From contig ML210147.1 of NCBI GenBank assembly GCA_004369085.1, positions 744,001-808,000 of the forward strand: a stretch of DNA of 64,000 bases, read 5' to 3'. This stretch comes from Coprinopsis marcescibilis. Taxonomy: Eukaryota > Basidiomycota > Agaricomycetes > Agaricales > Psathyrellaceae. Shown here piece by piece: positions 56,501 through 64,000 of this stretch. How positions within the stretch are numbered: position 1 is the first letter of the stretch; every line of letters begins with the position of its first letter. Made by a program: the position numbers and the translations under genes. The notes below the pieces were generated by a model that was given only the letters and a program-made list of their open reading frames with translations, was not told the origin of the DNA and did no database searches.

Positions 56501-57855
56501 CTTGACGTCGTCGGTGATAGTGAATTGACTGGCTTCGTCAGTCGGGCTTTCCGTTGTTTCGTCCTCCCTCTCTTCAATCATCGAGTGTAGCTTTGACGAT
56601 CCATTGATTGCAGAGCCATTTCCGTTCCGCTTGTTGACGTGCTCCTCGGATGGCGTCTGTTCCCACATCGATTCCATTTCCTCTATCACCTCCAGCGCCT
56701 CTCCCCACTGACCGGCTCCAACCAAGCCTTTAGCAACAGAAACCATCTCAACTACTGAGCTAATCATCTTCGCCCCCTCGGACACTTGCCGCACACGATC
56801 ATCCTTCCGCTTAACGCGAACCAACTCCAACCCTTTCTTCGCTGTCCCTTCATCCACCTCTTTAAGTTTCTCCCTCAACTTCTGGATACGCGTCAGACAC
56901 GCCGTCGATGAAGTCTGCAGTTCGCGCAAATTTGTAAGAGCAGCGAAGAATGATGTTGAGCGTAAGGATATTTCGCGGATCAAATGCTGCTCGACGGTAT
57001 CAGCGTAGTGGCTGAACTTTTCGAGGAGCGGGAGGGAATGACTGAGTGAGAGGGGGTCTGCATCGCCTTCATCTAAAAAGTTTGGTCGCCGACTGGAGGG
57101 TGTTGGAGTCGTTGGGTCGCCCTGCTCCGTGACAGAGTCAAAAGTAAGTCGGTCTCCGAGGTTGAAGTTGGGCTGGAAAAAGACGGAAGGGACGCTATCG
57201 AGGGGAGGTATCTGGCGACCGTGGAGGAGTGATACAGGCGCAGTCGAGCGACGGGAAGGGCCATCATCACTGCCATCCTCGTCGTCACTAGCGGGCATCT
57301 CAAAGCGCGCAGCATCTATCTGAGCCTGCCCCTCCTTGCCCATCTGCGAATTCTGCTCGTATTTCTCCCATTCCGTTGTGATTGCTTTGAGATAGGAGTC
57401 AAAGTCTTTCCGTCGCACCCGGGGCAGATCCGCTGGAGGAACCGAGGGCAGAGACGAATGAGCTTTCGGGGGCGCCTGCTTTTTGTGAGGGTTGTTCAAT
57501 ACAGTAGATATAGCTGCACGATATACGATTTAGTTCTTCAAGTCAAGGAGGAGATGCTGATAGTAAACATACCATGGAATCCATGCTTTGCACTGCTCCA
57601 TTCTGAGGGCAAGTTTCCAAGCTCCAGGTTCAGCGACGAAGGATTATTGAGCACACCCAAAGGGTACTGGGCTGTGCCTGTGATATAGTCTCCCCTTCCA
57701 CCTTCCGTCGTTCCAGCAACACTCTCGGGACCTGGTCTTCTGGAGGACGGATCCCAAACGAAACGGTAGGGCCTTGCTGTTGGCAAGTCATTCGCACCCA
57801 TCACACTAGCCGACGGCGAGCCAGGCCTCGACGGGTTCGAAGTCACATCCGACAT
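53518..57855 (-). CDS. VPS54: Vps54-like subunit of the GARP tethering complex
   Basis: Exons 57855-57573, 57513-56144, 56089-56025, 55968-55825, 55775-55484, 55425-54900, 54844-54723, 54681-54583, 54520-54398, 54206-54115 and 53980-53518 give 1192 residues. The N-terminal HAISTVLNNPHKKQAPPKAH is a Vps54 signature. A coiled-coil region follows (residues about 250-420, LREKLKEVDEGTAKKGLELV). LRGLSQSDFTALMKEIYRSLLNGIERL and the Vps54 C-terminal domain (KLWLQTFHQARITQSAKLVEDEVWDVGEV, AKYLHQNF) come next. GARP tethers endosome-derived vesicles at the trans-Golgi. The last exon ends with a Ser/Thr/Asn-rich tail of about 120 residues. Start at MSDVTSNPSRPG; the frame upstream lacks an ATG. Confidence 0.93.
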
Positions 57856-58167
57856 TGCAACTGCCGACGTCAAGATATATTATTGGGTTAGGTAGAATGT
57901 GGTTTATGACGAATGCGTCCGGTGTATCGTGGCGTACTTCATGTAAGGGTCGGATATCCCTGGATAATGAACTGTTGAGGCGCCCAACCTCCAGCGACGC
58001 TTTTGATATACGCGCAGTGACTTGGAGAAGATGTGAGTGACGGGCGTATGTTGTCGTCGAGGAGAGCGATGAGGAAGACGTATGCAATAGACCAGACACT
58101 GACAGAATCAAACACATCATCATATCACGGCCAAACTGGCAGTGGCCAGCTTGACTTTGTACCAACC
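57856..58167. promoter_or_regulatory. Divergent promoter between VPS54 and metaxin-like genes
   Basis: 312 bases between the start codons. The metaxin frame is open upstream of 58168 back to about 58033 but without an ATG in better context. No TATA element seen. Confidence 0.4.
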
Positions 58168-59262
58168 ATGCTCACTGCACCAAAGCCAATTGCTGCTTTT
58201 TTTTCTTTATTCCCACTAAAATCACATCCGCCAATAGATGCTCCGGGTGCAAAACCAGAATCAAGTCCAACCAGGCCGACGCTTTGGATAAGCCCACCAC
58301 CGGCCTCGTCGTCGTTGTCCGCGTCGACCTCGCCGGTCACTCCGACATCCGACACATCTTTCTCTAGTCTCCTGAGTGCAGACGTAGAGTGCCTCAAATG
58401 GCAGGCTTATATTGCCCTCAGGGGGCTTACAAGCGTCAAAGTCCGGTGGGACATCCGTGCAGAAGGAGCTCTGGACGCGCGATTGCCAAACCTCCACCTC
58501 CTCAAACCCGACGGCGACAAGCTTAACGCAGACTTGAACCCTGCTCCAGCCGCATCCGACAAGGACAAGAACCCCACTGAAAACGCCATAAACTCGAAGC
58601 TATACCTGTACAACGCACATATCATCCCGTCGTGGGTAGACTTGACCCTGGGTGTAGACAGCGCGTCAGACACTCTCGAAGGATATGTCGACGTAGCTGC
58701 CCGGGACGAGAGCAGAGCATGGGTATCTCTTCTCGAAGGCATCGTACACGCAGCTCTCATTCTACACACCCAAAAGCAGCCTTCGGTCCTCTCCAATATC
58801 TTCAACTTTAGCGCAACCACAACCGCTGCATTGGCAGGTGGAAACCCCTCCTCGGTCCCCACACCAGGCCAGCCTCACCCACTGCAAACCATCATGTCGC
58901 CTCCACCCGCACCTCTCACAGGATACACTTCCATCTTCCCGGCTTTCGGTACCCGAGTCAACCCGGCTGCCGTTCTCTCCCAATACCGTGACGCGATCGC
59001 TTCCCTCGCTGAACGGTTGGGTACAGACAAATGGTTCCTAGGTTCCAGGTATGTCATTCCTCTGTCATCTGCGTCGCAAGAAATCAGAATCTGATCACCT
59101 TCTAGCGAACCAACGCCTCTAGACGCACTCGCATTCGCCTACCTCCATTGTATTCTTGGAAGCACAAACGACACTCTCCGCGTCGAAGTCACAAAACGCG
59201 TGAATCTCGTTGCATGGGAATGGAGAGTACGCGATAGCGTCAGAACCGCGTTTATCCGATAA
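58168..59262 (+). CDS. Metaxin-like mitochondrial outer-membrane protein (SAM complex type)
   Basis: Exons 58168-59048 and 59106-59262 give 345 residues. The N-terminal part (LKWQAYIALRGLTSVKVRWDI) resembles the thioredoxin-like half of metaxin/Sam37. The C-terminal glutathione-transferase-like helices include QYRDAIASLAERLGTDKWFLGSSEPTPLDALAFAYLHCIL, with the SEPT..DA motif formed across the intron. Metaxins and Sam35/37 help insert beta-barrel proteins into the mitochondrial outer membrane. The middle contains a Pro/Ala-rich insert (58840-58930). No C-terminal membrane anchor is visible, unlike mammalian metaxin 1. Start codon is the first ATG after the divergent promoter. Confidence 0.85.
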
Positions 59263-59683
59263 ACATATACGTACCTGTCTTCTCTACCATAGAAACACAC
59301 TTAGAAAATAATCACGGAATCCATGGGTGAATGAATGTATATACAACAAATTTGAATACTAGAGGGATTAAACGCACAATGAAATCTACGTGATCTATGC
59401 AAGTACGTCCGAGAATAATTAGGATGGGAATGATAATGATGTCAAGAAAGCCAACAAGCCGGCCGGTATTACATTCTAAAAGCAGAAAGAATAGTGGAAA
59501 GAGCGACCTAGAAATCTAGGTATGTCTCCTAAAAAGTACGATAGACCGGTCAAGAGGTGTGTCGGGTAAGCAATCTAGTGGAAGGCAGCAGAATGTGGAA
59601 AGGGTTTGGGACGATATGTCGGAAGAACCTGCGCTGTTCAAGATGTGGAAGGAAGTCAGCCTCCAGGGACCGCAGCGGCCATC
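59263..59683. other. Intergenic region between convergent metaxin-like and TLC genes
   Basis: About 420 bases, presumably the two 3' UTRs. AT-rich start, no gene recognised. Confidence 0.5.
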
Positions 59684-60868
59684 TCAGTTCACGACAGCCG
59701 TAGTATTCCCTACACCATTCTCCGCATTTTCTTGAGGAAGCAGGTGCTTACGCTCTTCGGAGCCAGAGAACCGCTTGCGAATAGCCACAATCATTTTCGA
59801 GAACCTACAGAAACATTTAGTTACACATCCGTGATCGCATGAGATGTTTGTTATCTCACCAGAGCCAGTTGAGACCTTGCAGAGCAACGTTTCCTCCGCC
59901 GTAAATGATGATATAGAGCCAAGGAATCTCCCGCCAGATGTTGCGCAGGGTGATGAAGAATTGGTATGACTGAAAATGTGTTGTTCGTCAGATATAATGG
60001 AAACGTAGGAAGCAGAGCGATGAACTAACAATGCTTCCGCCGTAGACCAATCTGACGCTGAAGAAGCTGAACAGCAGTAGAAAGCCGTTCACAAGCTGGA
60101 TGTTGCTTCCGGTTCGGTTGGTTTTGTCAAGGAACCTGATAAAATATCATGATGAATACAATCCCGAACAGAAACTGCGCTGATAGTTACCAATGGATGT
60201 TCAGGAAGAATGTCGAGATTTCCCAGAGAAGACACCGCGTTCCATAGTATGCCACGAATGGGCGCTGTTCAAGTGCACAGTGAGATTACGCCATGGGCGA
60301 GGGGTAACGCGCCTTACGAATGACAGGGTATAGATAAGGGTGCACGCAACACCGTGGATCACGAAGCCAGGGTCGATGAAATTGATAATAGCGTCGAATG
60401 TATCCCAAACAAAGTAGCTAGAAACCAAGAGGATTGAGCCTGGCAGATTCTAAAACGAGGACTTGAAGGACGTACCCGCAGGCGATCGCGTAGGCGTAAC
60501 CTATCTTGTCGTCCCATCCATAGGCCCGATTTTGCTCCGTCTCCGGGCCTTCACTTAAGATGCACCACAAAGCCACGGGCACTATGATGACGGCGTGTAC
60601 CTGCGAAACGACATGGATGGACCTGATACAGAGCTCAAGAATAGCACCATCAGTCCCAACAACGGTAGACTCACCAGTTGTTCCTGGCCTTTTTGCCTTT
60701 CAACGCATTCCAAGAGTCGGGTGCCAACCAAGCACTGAGCCACGGGGCCAACACGAGGTGAACGAGGGTAAAGCCTATGAGACTGGCATAGAATACGGGT
60801 AGGTATGGTGGCAGTTTCTCCAACCCCAAGGTATCCACAATAAACCGTTCCAGGAACGAGAAAGTCAT
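59684..60868 (-). CDS. TLC-domain membrane protein
   Basis: Exons 60868-60675, 60622-60476, 60417-60318, 60264-60191, 60135-60030, 59969-59860 and 59804-59684 give 283 residues. About six or seven hydrophobic segments are present, beginning LPVFYASLIGFTLVHLVLAPWL. The TLC core reads WSIHVVSQVHAVIIVPVALW, GYFVWDTFDAIINF, FVIHGVACTLIYTLSF, RPFVAYYGTRCLLWEISTFFLNIHWFLDKT and NGFLLLFSFFSVRLVYGG. Similar TMEM56/TRAM-LAG1-CLN8 proteins sit in the ER or plasma membrane and affect lipid metabolism, but this one lacks ceramide-synthase features. Substrate unknown. All junctions keep frame. Confidence 0.88.
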
Positions 60869-61269
60869 TGTGGGCAGATGGTCGCGACGGAGGTTGCAGT
60901 GGCGGAAGTGAGCTCCTTTTTCAAGTACAGATGCTGCGGTGCGCCACGATGCACCCACAAGGTTATGGCGTCAAGCTGTTCACGGCTAGCACCAGCTTAG
61001 CACAAATCACACCGTCTATAGTCGAAAATATCCGAAGAGCGAGGGAAGAAATTAATGACCAGGGTGAAAATAGTAAGACGAGGACTCACACGACGTCTCA
61101 AACTGGGTTCTGAGTCCGAGGACGTTGGCAAGCAGACAAGCGACAGTCTTCGACGTTACCTGAGCTAGCTGGCGATAATATACTCGTAGAACGGGGACAA
61201 GATGAAACTGGCGCCAGAATGATCGCCAGTCACGCGCGCGGGCCTTGCAAAGTTGAATGACAGATTTAT
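60869..61269. other. Intergenic region between the TLC gene and MET8
   Basis: About 400 bases upstream of the TLC gene and downstream of MET8 (both minus strand). No gene recognised. Confidence 0.5.
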
Positions 61270-62085
61270 TCAACGTAATACATAGCGCTTTGTGACTACA
61301 ACGGCGACTATGCAAAGACAGGCACAACTAACAATTGAAGTCCATTGATTTCTTGGAGGATCCAATACGATTCCTTTTTCCCAACCTGAATCCAATAGTC
61401 GGTCCATAGTCTCCTCGTCCAGCTTGGCCAGCTCCTCTATACTCCAGCGTTCGCAGATCCCACTCATCCATTTCATCCTTCTCTTACCTAGATTTCCTCC
61501 AATACCCGGCACTCTCTCCTTCAATTTATTCCTAAGAATCCCAACCCTCGTCAATGCTTCCCCTTCATATCCCGTCAACCCTTCCCGTATTTTGTTCTTG
61601 ATCATCGCAGCCAACCTCGGAGCACTCCCATTCGTCGACACCATAATCTGCAGCGGCCCATCCCTCACTTGTCCTCCAAAGTAGAAATCGCATAGGTCCG
61701 GGATATCAGCTGCGTTCACCGGGATACGGCGGCTTCTGCAGGCTTCGACAATCCGTCTTGACAGCTCCGCATCGTCCAGCGCCGTGAGGACCATATCATA
61801 CGCATACAGGTCCACATTTCCAACAACTTCGCCACCCTCCGAATCTTCAAACGCAAACTCCTTGTCGATATGGGTTACACGTGTTGGGTGTTCGTCGATA
61901 AGCTTCTTGCAACGGGCATATAGGCCGGAGGAAGGTGCTATGACGTCGATTTGGCCATCGGTGGCAAGAAGAGAGTCAACACGCTGCGAAGCAACTTCCC
62001 CTCCGCCTACGATCGCGACTCTCTTGTTTTTGAGTTGCCAGGCGATGAGCAGCGACCCGCCACCTACGGTCTTGTTGTCCGACAT
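61270..62085 (-). CDS. MET8: Siroheme synthase MET8-like (precorrin-2 dehydrogenase/ferrochelatase)
   Basis: A single exon of 271 residues. The NAD-binding fold opens VAIVGGGEVASQRVDSLL, then DVIAPSSGLY and DMVLTALDD. The catalytic Asp lies in PVNAADIPDLCDFYFGG, followed by QIMVSTNGSAPRLAAMIKNKIREGL. Met8 converts precorrin-2 to sirohydrochlorin and inserts iron, giving the siroheme of sulfite and nitrite reductases. The C-terminus has a hydrophobic stretch (SIVSCACLCIVAVVV) not found in yeast Met8, suggesting a membrane tail. The open frame reaches further upstream, but the ATG at 62085 (MSDNKTVGGG) gives a normal N-terminus. Confidence 0.92.
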   Translation of the reverse strand: MSDNKTVGGGSLLIAWQLKNKRVAIVGGGEVASQRVDSLLATDGQIDVIAPSSGLYARCKKLIDEHPTRVTHIDKEFAFEDSEGGEVVGNVDLYAYDMVLTALDDAELSRRIVEACRSRRIPVNAADIPDLCDFYFGGQVRDGPLQIMVSTNGSAPRLAAMIKNKIREGLTGYEGEALTRVGILRNKLKERVPGIGGNLGKRRMKWMSGICERWSIEELAKLDEETMDRLLDSGWEKGIVLDPPRNQWTSIVSCACLCIVAVVVTKRYVLR

Positions 62086-62338
62086 GGTGGTTGTGTGGAG
62101 AGAATGAATTCGGTCGGTTCGGACAAAGGCGCCACCGTGACTTGCTTGCCGCCAAGCACATGGTCGTTCGATTCTTGGCTTCGGTTGGGCGCTAAAATGG
62201 GACGCAAACATTACCATGACCCTAGCACTCGAACCTCCAGAGAGTTTCTGACGTCTATAACAGACAAACGGTATAACATTAGCAGACAACAGTCAAGTCC
62301 GTGTATATATCTAGGCTGACATAGCGCAACGGGAAGAA

Positions 62339-62847
62339 TTAGAGAACAACGTTAAGAGGGATACATCCGATAGTCAGAATTCCTGGACCCTGTTGAGCGA
62401 TTTGTGAGTATCAAATATGCTTCATAATGGTAGACGCCTACATAGGTATTGCCGCTGCAGCAAACGGTCTGCTGGCTACACCCAGTGCCTGCCGCACCGA
62501 TGCCAGCAATAGGGCTGCAATGGAGGCCTACTAGTCCACCTCCATTGCCGAGGTTCAAAACAACTCCCAAAAGCCCTGAGATAGTGTTAACAAGCGGGTT
62601 GGTGCTCTAAATGCATGGTTTATCGTCGATGCAGGCACCACAGTACCAACAACCTACAGATTCCATACGATTGCAGCACTGTATGGTTCCAGCGTTGCAG
62701 GAGTCGACTTGCCTGACAGCCTATTAAGCAATCAGCAAAATATGGGTAGAGCCATCCCCACCGTCGACGTACCAAGTCGACCGGAGTAGCTCCGACTTTG
62801 TGCGACAAGGCCACGGCGAGAGCAATGTGACTGAGAGAGAAACGCAT
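62339..62847 (-). CDS. Class I hydrophobin
   Basis: Exons 62847-62773, 62720-62658, 62606-62442 and 62389-62339 give 117 residues. A signal peptide (MRFSLSHIALAVALSHKVGAT) precedes a short linker. The eight cysteines fall as C in VDSCNA, CC in IQCCNR, C in LHCSP, C in TGCSQ, CC in VCCSG and C in IGCIP, the hydrophobin pattern. The long C3-C4 stretch (about 38 residues) and overall spacing place it in class I. Hydrophobins coat hyphae, fruit bodies and air-water interfaces as amphipathic films. A good TATA box lies at 62923-62930. Intron ends are canonical. This is a small gene easily missed because its open frames are broken. Confidence 0.93.
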
Positions 62848-63363
62848 CTTGGAATGAACTGAGAAGAGGAGGAAGAATGCTGTGAGGACAAGTGAGATGC
62901 TGGTTTGAGTGTGCTCCTCGTGCTTTTATAGCATATGCCCTACTACTAGAGTTTCAATGCAGTGTACACGCAGATCCTCGAAGGACGCTAATGCCTTTAA
63001 AATAGCTACTACACGCGACTGCGACTTGTGCTTGTGTCGGACTACCGTGCACCGTCATGCTAGTCGTCGCTGCTCACACCAGTCGCGACTAGAAGTACAA
63101 ATCGAGTATCGAGAAGGTGGTGCGCTTGTTGAAAGGCATAATTTGGTTCTTCCAAATCGCGAACGCGGGGAAAAGGATAAACAGCCCCTAACTTCGAGTC
63201 TTTGCATATTTGCACCTATTATAAGGCCAGGCCAGTGACAAGCATAGCTGCACTGCCGCCATGATCACAGTTGGCAGTCAGTCATCTCGACTTGAACGGT
63301 GAACGGCGTACTGCTACGTCCAGCCACCTCTAACCCGTTTCCCTACCCACTCTACTCACAAAA
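62848..63363. other. Divergent region between hydrophobin and SLT11 genes
   Basis: 516 bases holding two opposite promoters. No other feature recognised apart from the hydrophobin TATA box. Confidence 0.5.
62923..62930 (-). promoter_or_regulatory. TATA box of the hydrophobin gene
   Basis: TATAAAAG on the minus strand, 76-83 bases before the start codon, consistent with a strongly expressed gene. Confidence 0.6.
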
Positions 63364-64000
63364 ATGCCAAAGGCCGATATCAACAAGGCAGGCTGGGAAC
63401 AGTCCGAGTTCCCCATTCTCTGCGAAACATGCAAGTCAAACTTTCAAATACATCCCAAGCGTCCTATCCTGACAATACTTGAATTTAACCTAGGCCTTGG
63501 TCCAAATCCCTTTGTTCGAATGGCAAGTACAGTGCAGTCATTAATGAACTAAATTCCTAAATCAACATCTACAGTCGAAACAAGAGTTTGGCCGCTCATG
63601 CGGCACGTGTGCCCGCCCCTTCACCGTCTTCCGCTGGAACCCAGGAGAGGGCGCTCGCTACAAAACAACCGTGATTTGCCAAACCTGCGCCAAAGTCAAA
63701 AACATATGCCAGACATGTCTCCTCGATCTGGAGTACGGGTTGCCGACCCAAGTGAGGGACACGGCGTTGGGGGTGACGAATGACGCTCCAACCAGCGATA
63801 TCAACAGGGAGTACTACGCGCAGAACATGGAGTCAAAGGTGCGTTGGCTTCTACTAGTGAGGTCGCAGCTTGCTGAATACTGCTATGCATAGATGCAAGA
63901 CTCGGGCAACAAATCTGGACTTGACATCACGCGTACCTCGATAGCCGGCAAAGAAATGCTAAAACAGCTTGCCCGGACAGACCCCTACTACAAACGTAAC
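63364..64000 (+). CDS. Pre-mRNA splicing factor SLT11/RBM22-like (5' part, runs off window)
   Basis: Exons 63364-63430, 63494-63522, 63575-63838 and 63893 to the window end. The protein starts [35 protein letters not shown].. once spliced. It continues with [37 protein letters not shown] and [11 protein letters not shown], a strong match to RBM22/Slt11, which contacts U6 and the 5' splice site in the spliceosome. The Cys-rich repeats form zinc-binding sites. The first two introns begin with GC (GCAAGT at 63431 and 63523), required to keep the frame. The RRM and C-terminus lie outside the window. Confidence 0.93.

Noticed and set aside
58125..58862. Minus-strand frames opposite the metaxin-like gene
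   Set aside because: Antisense shadows of a GC-rich coding exon with no domain.
1..64000. tRNA, rRNA, CRISPR or transposon sequences
   Set aside because: Looked for B-box motifs, terminal repeats, transposase or reverse-transcriptase motifs and spaced direct repeats; none was convincing.

Overview
This window is nuclear DNA from a filamentous basidiomycete, most likely an Agaricomycete (mushroom-forming fungus). The evidence is compact genes with many introns of about 45-65 nt, a class I hydrophobin with the CX..CC..C..C..CC..C pattern, a fungal GH44 glycosidase, a Gti1/Pac2 (WOPR) regulator, and a fused alpha-beta tryptophan synthase. I reconstructed exon structures by hand from splice consensus, reading phase and family conservation. 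Every reported exon chain stays in frame, but the splice sites are not supported by RNA.

Layout. 1-12 kb: the 3' end of an SRP40/Nopp140-type nucleolar protein gene, a secreted His-rich Cu/Zn superoxide dismutase, an alpha/beta hydrolase convergent with a TilS-type tRNA(Ile)-lysidine synthetase, a YTH-domain m6A reader, and divergently from it an EF-hand alternative NADH dehydrogenase. 12-18 kb: the GPI10/PIG-B mannosyltransferase and a 13-exon secreted GH44 enzyme. 18-27 kb: a triple-KH RNA-binding protein, BRX1, an arrestin-like protein and a Csm1/Pcs1-type monopolin subunit. 26-37 kb: asparaginase with ankyrin repeats, tryptophan synthase, eIF2B-beta, and the 21-exon mitochondrial translation factor GUF1. 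37-49 kb: the spliceosomal protein Cwf18, a Gti1/Pac2 regulator, Elongin A, a WDR26/Gid7-like WD40 protein, a gene-poor stretch with a possible broken gene, and an uncharacterised zinc-finger protein. 50-64 kb: an intronless ADP-ribosylglycohydrolase, VPS54, a metaxin-like protein, a TLC-domain membrane protein, MET8, a hydrophobin, and the 5' part of SLT11/RBM22.

Most genes are conserved housekeeping functions: ribosome biogenesis (SRP40, BRX1), translation (TilS, eIF2B-beta, GUF1), RNA processing (YTH, KH, Cwf18, SLT11), trafficking and the GPI pathway (VPS54, GPI10), and mitochondria (NDE, GUF1, metaxin). A few secreted or developmental genes are mixed in (SOD, GH44, hydrophobin, Gti1/Pac2). 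I see no operon-like pathway cluster, transposon, CRISPR, rRNA or tRNA gene. Several neighbours share short divergent promoters or have convergent stop codons 16-70 bp apart. The most unusual signals are at the level of gene structure: repeated GC-AG introns, 10-19 nt microexons, a WD40 gene whose conserved-looking N-terminus has no AUG, and a coding-like frame broken by one UGA.
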